A DNA stretch of 12,103 nucleotides from Capsaspora owczarzaki ATCC 30864 (GCF_000151315.2 NW_011887317.1:1-12103), one strand, 5' to 3'. Shown: positions 1 to 7,342, counted from the first letter of the stretch. Made by a program: numbers and translations. The notes: generated by a model from the letters alone, not told the origin.

Positions 1-236
1 TGAGCCGGGGCTGCTTCCGGCTGCGCTGTTGCTGCTAGTGCTGCGTTGGCGCCCAGTTGGTCGCCGTCCACGCGCTCTGCTGCCGCTCCACTCGCCTCGC
101 TGACACGCACGCCGCCGGGTGTCTCGTCGCCAGCCGCGACCTCGGTCACCGTGCCAGCAGCAGCATCGACAGCATCGTCAACAGCAGCAGACTCGATCGC
201 CGATGTCGCGCGCTGTTCGTTCTCGTCGTCGCTCAT
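1..236 (-). CDS. 5' end of an unidentified gene, acidic Ala-rich N-terminus (partial, runs off left edge)
   Basis: A minus-strand frame opens with ATG at 236 and stays open for 78 codons to the window edge. An in-frame TGA lies directly before the ATG (239-237), so this Met is the first possible start in the frame. The protein begins MSDDENEQRATS and is then rich in Ala, Glu, Asp, Val and Gly, with no aromatic residues and no recognisable domain in the visible part. It looks like a disordered acidic N-terminal tail. Codons mostly end in G or C, as in the neighbouring real genes. It is divergent from V-ATPase subunit D, with 420 bp between the two ATGs, and has an oligo-T tract on its own coding strand about 28 nt before the ATG. 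The function cannot be assigned, and a splice site could end the exon inside or beyond the window. Confidence 0.6.
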   Translation of the reverse strand, partial: MSDDENEQRATSAIESAAVDDAVDAAAGTVTEVAAGDETPGGVRVSEASGAAAERVDGDQLGANAALAATAQPEAAPA

Positions 237-656
237 TCAAGATTCAAGGAGAAAAGCACGAGGAAAAAAAAATCGACTGAGGATTCGTGACTTTGCTGAC
301 TTTGCGCTGGCATCCAGCATGAGCATTGGGCATCCTCGCAGATCGAAGGCCAAGTAAACGTTTGGGAATGAAGAAAGCGTCCACGAATTGCTTGGTGCTG
401 GCAAGCGAAGAAGCTCAGAAGCTCAGAAATGGGAAGATTCGCATGCGTTCTCAGCGAGACTTTGCTTCGCTGCGCATTTGTTTCCCCCCCCCCCTCCCCG
501 TTCCCCCTTCCCTGATCACTCTGATATCAATTGAATTTGGTGCATGTACTCTTTGTGGATTTCTCTATTGTTGTACCCAATCGAATCTACGTCGTTGGGA
601 CAAGGCTACTCCACTTTTTTCTTCTTCTTTTTTTTTTTTCTGTTGCATTCACAAAG
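237..656. promoter_or_regulatory. Divergent promoter / 5' leader region
   Basis: This 420-bp stretch separates the start of the left-edge gene (minus) from the start of V-ATPase subunit D (plus). It holds an A9 run (264-272, i.e. T9 for the minus gene), a C11 run (484-494) and a T-rich stretch ending in T12 (628-639), 17 nt before the V-ATPase ATG. No TATA box stands out. It must hold the promoters and leaders of both genes, but transcription starts cannot be read from the sequence. Confidence 0.5.
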
Positions 657-697
657 ATGTCTGGCAAGGATCGTATTCCCATCTTCCCAACGCGCAT
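657..697 (+). other. ATP6V1D: Exon 1 of V-ATPase subunit D (41 nt coding)
   Basis: It encodes [13 protein letters not shown] plus the first two bases of the next Met codon (AT). The donor GTAGGT follows at 698. The reading frame without splicing hits TAG almost at once, so the exon is visible only by homology to the conserved N-terminus. Confidence 0.93.
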
Positions 698-1332
698 GTA
701 GGTTTGCTTTGAGCTTGTGTATTCCGTTGCGCGTGTACACTTGTGATTCCGTAGTTCACAGTCGTGGCAGCAAGCAAGCGCGCAGGAGGAGCGCAGGGAG
801 AGGTCACTACTGTGTAAATGGAGGGGTAGCAAGAGGGTAGCAAGAGGGTAGCAGCTGGATTGCTTTTTGTTAGTGTTTCCTGCTACTTTAATCGTTTTCC
901 CCCGATTTTGTCACCTGCTTTTTTTTTTCTTTTTTTCTTGCGCTTGCTGTCGGCTGTTCTTCGGAAGTGGGGCAACCTCCTGCCCCCCCCCCACCTTGAC
1001 AGCCTCTTCAACCCCATCTCCACGATTTCCGCCGGGTGCGCTTCTCGCGATGCCACTCACGTCGACCCCAGCGCACAGACCAGCATCGCAACCTGGTTTT
1101 TTTCACCAACTTGTTTTTCTTGCTGGGATGGCGATCACTCCCGCCCTGGCCGCTGCGTTCGGCTCCTCGCCTTTGCCCTCAAGTCCTCATGCTGCAACGC
1201 TGGTCACCAGGAGTCGAGGGGAGGAAAGCCGATGGCGCTGCACTCGACTCTGTCGCGCATGTGCGGCCTCGTGTGGAAGGCGAAAAAAAAAAAAAAAAAA
1301 AAAGTTGAAGGGGAAAAAACACTACACTCGTG

Positions 1333-1385
<53 letters not shown>

Positions 1386-2459
1386 ACTTTCCATTGCGCT
1401 TTCGTTTATGATCTCGTCTTGGGCCCCTCCCCAAATGCAAACCCCTTCCTTTTTTTTCCTTTTTTTGCCAACTGCTCATCCAAACCATTCTTTGAACACG
1501 TTAGGGCGCTGACGACCATGAAGAACCGCTTGAAAGGCGCTCAGAAGGGTCACTCGCTGCTCAAGAAGAAGGCCGACGCGCTGTCGCTGCGCTTCCGCTC
1601 GATTCTCGGCGCCATCATCCGAAGCAAGGAGTCGATGGGCGAGGTGATGCGCCTCGCTTCGTTCTCGCTGGCGGAGGCCAAGTTCGTCGCCGGCGACTTT
1701 AGCCATGGCGTGATTGAGAGCGCCAAGGTGGCCAAGGTCCGCGTCCGCACCAAGACGGACAACGTTGCCGGTGTCAAGCTCCCGGTGTTTGAGCAGTACA
1801 TGGACAGCGTCGGCTCGACCTTTGAGCTCGCCGGTCTGAGCAAGGGTGGCCAGCACATTGCCCGCACCCGCCTCAACTACATTGAAGCCATCAAGCTTCT
1901 CGTTGAGATTGCCTCGCTCCAGACAACCTTCATCACCCTCGACGAGGTCATCAAGATCACAAACCGCCGTGTGAACGCCATCGAGCACGTCATCATCCCC
2001 CGCATCGAAAACACCATCTCGTACATCAACTCCGAGTTGGACGAGATGGATCGTGAAGAGTTCTTCCGTCTCAAGAAGATCCAAAAGAAGAAAAAGGCCA
2101 GCCGCGCTGCCTCCGAGGCCAAGGCCGCCCTGGCCAACGCCGCCACCAAGCTTGCCGAAGACCAGGCTGCTCAGGCCGCCTTCGCCCAATCCAGCGCCGG
2201 CGCACCAGCTCCCGCCAAGCCCGCCAAGGGCAAGAAGGGCGACAAGGCCGCCGCCGCTGCTGCTGCTCCTGCTCCGAACTACGATATTCCAGAAGCCCTC
2301 CGCGAGGCCGCCACTGCACCAACAAATCCCTTCGAGACCGACGCCCCTGCAGACACTAGCGCTGCGGACACTGGCATGATGAGCAACCCGTTCATCACGC
2401 CAGAAGCGCATGCGGGCCAGGATATCGTATCGCAACAAGACCAGGACCTGCTGTTCTAA
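657..2459 (+). CDS. ATP6V1D: V-type proton ATPase subunit D (V1 sector central stalk), join 657-697 and 1505-2459
   Basis: Subunit D forms, with subunit F, the central rotor shaft of the V1 sector. It couples ATP hydrolysis to proton pumping on endomembranes. Splicing 657-697 to 1505-2459 gives 331 aa. The start, [20 protein letters not shown], matches the conserved N-terminus of eukaryotic subunit D, and the frame continues through [32 protein letters not shown] and the hallmark [19 protein letters not shown]. The long N- and C-terminal helices that form the coiled-coil stalk are intact. Animal proteins are about 250 aa; the extra length is a Lys/Ala/Pro-rich tail after [12 protein letters not shown], with NPF motifs at about residues 288 and 308, yet the terminal DLLF is kept. 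Third positions are strongly G/C, as expected of high expression. The internal ATG at 1518 could be mistaken for the start but would remove the conserved N-terminus. Confidence 0.96.
824..853 (+). repeat. 11-bp tandem repeat, about 2.7 copies
   Basis: The unit gggtagcaaga occurs at 824-834 and 835-845, followed by a partial copy at 846-853. It lies inside the V-ATPase D intron. It is a simple minisatellite with no evident role. Confidence 0.85.
1283..1381. repeat. A21 ... T48 homopolymer pair in intron
   Basis: Twenty-one A (1283-1303) are followed, 30 nt later, by 48 T (1334-1381) on the same strand. The two could pair within the intron RNA. Tract lengths may also be affected by sequencing or assembly. 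Confidence 0.8.
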
Positions 2460-3374
2460 GCCAACAGGCTCCCACCATACCCCCCTCGTTTGTTTGTGTC
2501 ACAACCCACAAAACAAAACAAAAAAACGGGGGGCCTTCAAAAGCGCTGTAACCGATCTCGTATCTTTTCTTCTTTGTTTTCCCCCTCTTTTTGCTTTGAG
2601 TGTTTTGGGGTCAATTGTTGTTGTCTTCAATCTTCAAATCGTTTTCTGTCCATTTTGTGTTGTTCATTTCGATCAACCAAACAACGCATCAAACCAAAGC
2701 AACACAAGCAGCAGGGCAATGGAGATTCTTGACTGGGCATTTTCTTTTCCTTTTCCTACGGGATGTTTCCATCGATTTTAGACCAACGCTTTGCTTTCCT
2801 TCAGCAGATGCACTCCTGGCGAGTCTTGTATGTTGCTCGATGAAGGAGACAAGGTGCGTGTGTGGCCTTGGATGCACCTGTGGACAGCAAAAGGAAAGAA
2901 GTCCAATGAAACTTTCCGAACCCACGACATGAGATGGGAAAACAAGGTGAGAACAATGGAAAAGGAGATTCTTTGAGCCAGACCACCACCCAATGTATGC
3001 TATTCAAGGCATCCCCAAAACGGCGTACATAAAGAGTCAGTTGCAAGTCGTAGATGAAGAGGAATACACAACTTTTCGTTTCTTTCAGAACGAAGTTCAT
3101 CGCCATTGGTGTTTTTGTCTGTCGGAGTGGCCGTTGGGTATCAAAGCAATCAAGGTGACACAGGCTTCATGCACTCACACAACCATGCACAGCAAGTCGG
3201 CCGCTCAACGAGCATCGAGAATGCCGTTAAGCTTTACAATTGGCTTTTTATTCTCAGAGCGACGTCTTCAAGATACAATACAGATGCTGAGAACGCATTG
3301 CAACAAACGAAAGCGAGCGTTGGCAGAGGGTGAACGCTTGAAGATGGCTCAAGAAGCCAGAAACAGGGACGGCC
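2460..3374. other. Convergent 3' flanks, no gene seen
   Basis: This 915-bp stretch lies between the stop of V-ATPase D (plus) and the stop of the membrane ATPase (minus). Short open frames exist on both strands but none has a recognisable domain or gene-like composition. It should hold both 3' UTRs. No AATAAA was seen shortly after the V-ATPase stop on the plus strand. Confidence 0.5.
3247..3252 (-). terminator. Candidate poly(A) signal AATAAA for the membrane ATPase gene
   Basis: TTTATT on the plus strand reads AATAAA on the minus strand, about 125 nt past the stop codon at 3375. The position and orientation suit a cleavage/polyadenylation signal. A six-base motif can occur by chance. Confidence 0.4.
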
Positions 3375-4640
3375 CTACGATCTCGTGCAGTTCAGCAGGG
3401 CAGCCACGGAGCGCTGAACGTGGCGCGAGTGAAGGGTGTAGGTCTTGTTGGGATGGTAAGCGAGAATGTTGATGTTGGTGGCGAGGAGTTTCTTTGTGAG
3501 GTCGAGACCAAGCGAGCGCTCCACGGCATCGAAATCGCGCGCGCCTCGAGAGAGAAGACAGAAGGTGCTGCTCACGGGAGGCGATATATCGAACGCGTCC
3601 AGAACGCCAATCAAACGCAGAAGAGCGCCTCGAGTTTCCAAGTAGAACTCCCGAAAGATCTCGTCCACAGTCTTGAACAGAAGGTCGTCTGCTAGATTGT
3701 TGAGCAGAATGAGACGCCCACCAGCAATCTCAGCGACCGCACGCTTGGCCAAATCCTCGTGGATGTCACGACGCACCAGATATGTGACAGCTTGTTGGTC
3801 GGTGAGATCACCCACTTCGACAACGCGAGCACGAGTCATTGCTGACGATTCCTTGAGCGCGGGCAGAGTCGAACCATCGCTGGTGACGAGAACAACATTG
3901 AGCAGGTTGGCGTCCGCAGCCGACTTGGCAAAATCTTGAATCACATGCAACAGTTCGGGCCCCTTCTTTGCGATCATGTCTACGGCGTCGATGACGAGCG
4001 TGGCAGGATGACCGTGCTTGGCCTTGAACTGTGCGGCGACGATCTCGAGATCAGCAACAAGAGCCTCCCAACTCTTGAATGGTTCCTCGGCCGGTTTGTC
4101 TTTCAAGGTCGCGCCACGGTCAACGAGATAGGCGTCTGCGAATTTGAATTGGTTGGGCTCAAATGCGAGAGACCCCGCCAGTAGACCCGGCACCGAGACT
4201 AACACCTCGCTTTTGACAATGTGGTAGACAATGCCAGTGCGGTTGGGTCGGATGGCGTCGAGGACGGCGCTGGTCTTGCCGCAGCCTGTTTCGCCAACGA
4301 CGACGGGGTAGCGCGTCATCTCCTTGGGGCGCAGCACCCCTTCAAGCATCGCAACAACATCCGGGCGATCGATGTGGGACTTTCTGACGGGCGGGATGAC
4401 GGAGCCGGCCTCGAAGCGTGCGAGCATGCGAGCTTGAACGACTTCGGGCGAGTGGGTCTTGGCGATCGTGTTCTTGTTGTCCAGCACGTGCCGAGCAACG
4501 AAAGCCGCCACAACCAAAATAATAAATGTGGCGACCGTGTTGGCGACCGCGCCGCCGATGAAACCGAACACACGCCGAAAAGCTGGCTGCTGCTGATCCG
4601 GGGCCGCAGCTGGAGCCGCAGCTGGAGCCGGAGCCGACAT
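3375..4640 (-). CDS. Single-pass membrane-anchored P-loop ATPase (AAA+/STAND-like), function unknown
   Basis: The frame encodes 421 aa from the ATG at 4640 (MSAPAPAAAP); the frame is open five codons further upstream but has no ATG there. An Ala/Pro-rich N-terminus (1-19) is followed by FRR and one hydrophobic segment (about 29-49, GGAVANTVATFIILVVAAFV), a likely signal anchor. The NTPase domain follows: Walker A GETGCGKT (116-123), Walker B TLVIDAVD (214-221) and a sensor-1-like strand NVVLVTSDGS (248-257). A helical region and a possible winged-helix-like C-terminus complete it. The order resembles ORC1-like or archaeal-type ATPase_2 proteins of the STAND/AAA+ group, placed here behind a membrane anchor. 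The membrane and any partner are unknown. An oligo-T tract lies 17 nt before the ATG on the coding strand. It was divergent from RPS9, now separated by a transposon. The real-gene call is firm; the exact family is not. Confidence 0.8.
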   Translation of the reverse strand: MSAPAPAAAPAAAPDQQQPAFRRVFGFIGGAVANTVATFIILVVAAFVARHVLDNKNTIAKTHSPEVVQARMLARFEAGSVIPPVRKSHIDRPDVVAMLEGVLRPKEMTRYPVVVGETGCGKTSAVLDAIRPNRTGIVYHIVKSEVLVSVPGLLAGSLAFEPNQFKFADAYLVDRGATLKDKPAEEPFKSWEALVADLEIVAAQFKAKHGHPATLVIDAVDMIAKKGPELLHVIQDFAKSAADANLLNVVLVTSDGSTLPALKESSAMTRARVVEVGDLTDQQAVTYLVRRDIHEDLAKRAVAEIAGGRLILLNNLADDLLFKTVDEIFREFYLETRGALLRLIGVLDAFDISPPVSSTFCLLSRGARDFDAVERSLGLDLTKKLLATNINILAYHPNKTYTLHSRHVQRSVAALLNCTRS

Positions 4641-4656
4641 TTCGGGATAAAACAAG

Positions 4657-4667
4657 AAAAAAAAAAA
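4657..4667 (-). promoter_or_regulatory. Oligo-T tract just upstream of the ATPase start
   Basis: A11 on the plus strand is T11 on the coding strand, within a pyrimidine-rich stretch, 16 nt before the ATG. Similar tracts precede the starts of V-ATPase D and the left-edge gene, which suggests a shared promoter or leader feature. Confidence 0.4.
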
Positions 4668-4735
4668 GGAAGAAGAAACTAAAAACTGCGCTCAGCGTTG
4701 ACAATCCATTATCAACCCGTTATGAGTTGAATGAT

Positions 4736-4771
4736 TGTATCATTGTTCTTCCAAAACGGTCCTGATGATGC
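4736..4771 (+). repeat. 36-bp direct repeat, left copy
   Basis: It is identical, base for base, to 7399-7434 in the same orientation. It begins tgtatcattg and ends ctgatgatgc. It abuts the left end of the transposon, about 95 bp before the ATPase ATG. It is far longer than the TA duplication expected for this transposon superfamily. Confidence 0.93.
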
Positions 4772-4795
4772 GAGGTTGGAAATTAGAGCGGACGA
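4738..4795. repeat. Left terminal inverted repeat (degenerate)
   Basis: Matches to the inverted right end are concentrated in its first 21 bases (13 of 21), with the shared block ATTGT, and in its last 24 bases (19 of 24), with GAG, GGAAAT and CGGACGA. The middle is unrelated. The outer 34 bases are also part of the 36-bp direct repeat. Confidence 0.5.
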
Positions 4796-4894
4796 AGTGA
4801 GGAAAATCGGACTGGAAAAAAGTAGCTTGGTTGAAAGTGCGAGAAAAATGGTTTTTTCCGTAATTGGTTTTTGTGCGTTCGATTTGGTTTTCAA

Positions 4895-4909
4895 CGAGTT
4901 GGTTTTTGC
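4895..4909 (+). repeat. Subterminal 15-bp inverted repeat, left arm
   Basis: CGAGTTGGTTTTTGC here is the exact reverse complement of 7226-7240. Just outside it lie related copies: cgatttggtttt (4880-4891), attggttttt (about 4863) and atggtttttt (about 4848). They are candidate transposase binding sites. Confidence 0.7.
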
Positions 4910-5068
4910 AAGCTTGTATTTCGAATTAACCCACTTGAGATGTTAGAATTACCAACAACTTCAGGAAGTATTTGAATTGAATCATGTATCTTGGAAGGTC
5001 ATTAGATGCTGGGGTGAGTAGCGGGAAAGCTAGGGCTCGGGAAGAACTCGAACTAGAGTTTTTATGAA

Positions 5069-5284
5069 TTACTTCCACAGCGACGTCTTTACCACCCAGG
5101 GCTCGTACTCACGAGCCATTTCGGTGTAAGCATTAGCATTCGCATAGTTTATCATAGTGTCATTAAATTGGTGGCAATCGTATGCCGAGTGGATTGTTCC
5201 GATCATTCCTAACGACCAGCCAGTTGCAGCACCAATGACAACGCAATGTGCACTCCACAGTGGAGCGCTCCAGCTTGCATACGC
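5069..5284 (-). CDS. Short Trp-rich open frame or exon inside the element (doubtful)
   Basis: Seventy-one codons are open on the minus strand after a TGA (5287-5285) and end in TAA at 5069. The first ATG is at 5206, giving 45 aa. The full stretch is rich in Trp, Tyr, Ala and Gly, with a possible membrane segment (GAATGWSLGMIGTIHSAYD) and the ending YEPWVVKTSLWK. The frame upstream (5285-5500) is also open, so the two are divided only by one TGA. It could be a last exon, the decayed remnant of a second gene carried by the element, or chance. No family was recognised. Confidence 0.2.
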   Translation of the reverse strand, partial: AYASWSAPLWSAHCVVIGAATGWSLGMIGTIHSAYDCHQFNDTMINYANANAYTEMAREYEPWVVKTSLWK

Positions 5285-5300
5285 TCAATACATGTACATG

Positions 5301-5489
5301 CATGTATAAATAGGCTTAACTATGTTTGTTTTATGAAGGTTTACGGGTAGAGTGAAGAAAGGACGCAAGGCCGACCGGACTGTGGTGTTTTTTTTTTTTA
5401 TGAAAGCCATCGACTTGTCTTTGGCAGATGCTTGTTGCAGAATAAACATGATTTGAAATGGATGTACAATAATGCAGTATTTATACATG
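5301..5489. repeat. 12-bp inverted repeat carrying TATAAATA, 5301-5312 and 5478-5489
   Basis: CATGTATAAATA at 5301-5312 is the exact reverse complement of 5478-5489. Each copy holds a TATA-box-like TATAAATA, the left one reading rightwards and the right one leftwards. The spacer (165 bp) has a T11 run near 5389-5399. The function is unknown and chance is possible in this AT-rich stretch. Confidence 0.45.
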
Positions 5490-5577
5490 TAACATGACAC
5501 GGACGATCACATCAAACGACCACCCAAAACAGGCGAGCGGGTGCCATTGAGGGAGCTTTCGAAGGAGAGCACGCCAA

Positions 5578-7089
5578 CTAATCTAGCACATCGTGCATCT
5601 CGTGACAAGCATTAAAGTACTTGAGCTGAACATGTGTGATAGTGTTTTGGCAATGCGTTGCCGTCACGGTACCAACAGCAGCGGTAATGCGACTTGAGAT
5701 TGTTTCGTTCGGTTCCAGCCGGGAGCGCTTGAACGCAGCCTTCACTTGGTTGAAGACATACTCGATCGGGTTCAAGAACGATGAGTACGGAGGCAGAAAG
5801 AGCATCCCATACCCGCGGCGTGCAAAAAGCTCGCGCACTTCGGGAGTCTTGTGAATGCGCGCGTTGTCGAGCACGATCCAGGCTTTGTAGCGATGATGTC
5901 CCGGAAAGCTGACACCTGGGTGCTCTTCGCTCGGTACGAAATAGGAAGTATTGTCATTGTGCTCATCAATCTCGTCTTGAATGAGTTCTTCGTGTGGTGG
6001 AACGTAGACGCCGCCATCATCGTTGTCATCATCGTCGAGAATCCTGCGACGAGAACGGCGCTTCTTTCTGGTCGTCGAAGCAGAGGTTGAAGCAGAGGTG
6101 GAAGCAGAGGTGGAAGCAGAGGTGGAAGCAGGAGCTGACCCGCCAGCTGCAGACGCAGCAGACGACACAACTGCAGCGGGAGGGGCAGGTGGTTGGGACG
6201 AGGACGCTGCACCGGACGCCAGCAGTGGCACGTGAACTGCATTACTGGTCGACACACTGTCCTCAACCATGTTTGTAAGGGGGAGGTCGGGCTCAAGCTG
6301 TTGCACTGGGAGCTCATCCACAGCGATGCCAGACGCGGCGGTGTCGACGGCTTTTTTTGCCTCGAGCGTGTCAAACAGCTTGGTCATCGCCTCCGCAAAG
6401 ACATGGCCAGTCACGCCTCCGAGCTGGATCTCATTCAACACAACGCCGCTCATTCCGATCGCTGCAATGAGCGTGAAATTCGCTGCACGAATACTGCCAA
6501 CTTGAACGATTGCGCGCGCGCCCTTGCGAGATCGACCTCGCGTTCGATGCTGATTCGCATTAAATCCACTCTCGCCCACGTAGAACAAGCGATCCACAGG
6601 TGTCTGGAAAGCCTCGAAGAGCTCAGCCCATTTCTTGCGTTGGGCTTTGATTTCAGGCGAATTTTTCACCTTGACCTGCTCGTACACGCGCTTGAACGTG
6701 AAGCCCTGTCGTAAAATGGCACGCCCGATGGTTGTTTGATGCACTTGAATGCCAAATGTCGTCAGGAGGAGGTCCTGGAGCTCTTGATTGGTCACATTGA
6801 CGTTCTTGTCGAGCTCCATCTCGAGAAAATGGAGATGCTCCGCTGTGAGCACACGGCATCCCTTGGGATTGACGTGATGTGACGTCCACTCTCCGCGCTC
6901 CTTGAAACGTTGCACTACGTTGGACACAGTGCTGATGGGGTGATGGAGCATGCTGGCGACCGTGACGAGAGGCAAGGCGCGATCAACAGCCAAGTCGATG
7001 ATCCGCTTCCGTTCGGGGTCTTCTAGATGGACACACTTCCGCGGCGCGCGTGATTCGGTGGCCTGCGCCTCGTTTTGACGTTTGGGCAT
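5578..7089 (-). CDS. Tc1/mariner-type DD34E transposase, first catalytic Asp replaced by Gly
   Basis: The product is 503 aa from the ATG at 7089 (MPKRQNEAQ); the frame is open further upstream but without an ATG. Two helix-turn-helix regions come first (about 28-68 and 97-135), of the paired type that binds transposon ends. The RNase H-like DDE_3 catalytic domain follows. Its first motif reads FYVGESGFN (169-177), where the family normally has Asp before ESGFN; the codon is GGC at 6576-6574. The second Asp is D408 in IVLDNARIHK, and the Glu is E443 in LPPYSSFLNPIEYVF, 34 residues apart, the Tc1-like spacing. About 150 residues (245-395) separate the first two parts: Ser/Ala/Thr repeats, a basic RKKRRSRRR patch and an acidic run. 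The frame is otherwise intact, so loss of activity, if real, is recent or tolerated. In an active copy the enzyme would cut and rejoin the element at TA sites. Confidence 0.93.
   Translation of the reverse strand: MPKRQNEAQATESRAPRKCVHLEDPERKRIIDLAVDRALPLVTVASMLHHPISTVSNVVQRFKERGEWTSHHVNPKGCRVLTAEHLHFLEMELDKNVNVTNQELQDLLLTTFGIQVHQTTIGRAILRQGFTFKRVYEQVKVKNSPEIKAQRKKWAELFEAFQTPVDRLFYVGESGFNANQHRTRGRSRKGARAIVQVGSIRAANFTLIAAIGMSGVVLNEIQLGGVTGHVFAEAMTKLFDTLEAKKAVDTAASGIAVDELPVQQLEPDLPLTNMVEDSVSTSNAVHVPLLASGAASSSQPPAPPAAVVSSAASAAGGSAPASTSASTSASTSASTSASTTRKKRRSRRRILDDDDNDDGGVYVPPHEELIQDEIDEHNDNTSYFVPSEEHPGVSFPGHHRYKAWIVLDNARIHKTPEVRELFARRGYGMLFLPPYSSFLNPIEYVFNQVKAAFKRSRLEPNETISSRITAAVGTVTATHCQNTITHVQLKYFNACHEMHDVLD
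6077..6131. repeat. 12-bp minisatellite within the transposase gene
   Basis: The unit gaagcagaggtg (plus strand) is repeated about 4.5 times, at 6077-6088, 6089-6100, 6101-6112, 6113-6124 and in part after. It encodes the STSA repeats of the low-complexity insertion. Because the unit is 12 bp, copy-number change keeps the frame. Confidence 0.9.
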
Positions 7090-7225
7090 GGCTACAGAGC
7101 AGGTTCGTCTGGGGGTGTTTGCAAATCCCAAACATGAAGTGGCAATTTCCCAACCAAGAGTGCGAATTTTCAGTTTCAAGCTGTTATTCCAAATTGTTCG
7201 CGCCAAAAAACCAGACCTTATCTTG

Positions 7226-7240
7226 GCAAAAACCAACTCG
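7226..7240 (-). repeat. Subterminal 15-bp inverted repeat, right arm
   Basis: It is the exact reverse complement of 4895-4909. Two further copies of the related motif aaaaaccaaatcg lie outside it, at 7269-7281 and 7333-7345, both preceded by tgttt. They repeat the order seen at the left end and are candidate transposase binding sites. Confidence 0.7.
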
Positions 7241-7342
7241 GGCGCAGTTTGGACAGTTTCGTGTTTTTAAAAACCAAATCGATAGCATTTTGTCCAAAAT
7301 CGCACTACAAATTTGTACCATTTCATATGTTTAAAAACCAAA

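Larger units (their letters stand above)
698..1504 (+). other. Intron of V-ATPase subunit D, 807 bp, phase 2
   Basis: The donor is GTAGGT (698) and the acceptor is ACACGTTAG (ending 1504). Splicing restores an ATG codon (AT+G) and the conserved protein. The intron carries an 11-bp tandem repeat (824-853), a run of 21 A (1283-1303) and a run of 48 T (1334-1381). The stretch just before the acceptor is only moderately pyrimidine-rich; the strongest pyrimidine tracts lie 50-170 nt upstream. Long open frames across it only read through homopolymers and are not genes. Confidence 0.9.

Noticed and set aside
1476-2438. 320-codon minus-strand frame antisense to V-ATPase D
   Set aside because: It mirrors the GC-rich third positions of the real gene. 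It shows no recognisable domain.
867-2459. 530-codon plus-strand frame joining the V-ATPase body to upstream sequence
   Set aside because: The upstream part is Phe and Lys runs from homopolymers. The spliced model with exon 657-697 restores the conserved N-terminus.
2993-3472. 159-codon plus-strand frame between V-ATPase D and the membrane ATPase
   Set aside because: It runs into the antisense of the ATPase coding end. No domain or coding-like bias was seen.
5100-5117. Perfect 7-bp hairpin ggctcgt-actc-acgagcc as a terminator or RNA element
   Set aside because: It has no T-tract or wider structure, and one such hairpin is expected by chance.
6077-6131. 12-bp repeats as a CRISPR-like array
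   Set aside because: The units are directly adjacent with no spacers and code for STSA repeats in the transposase.
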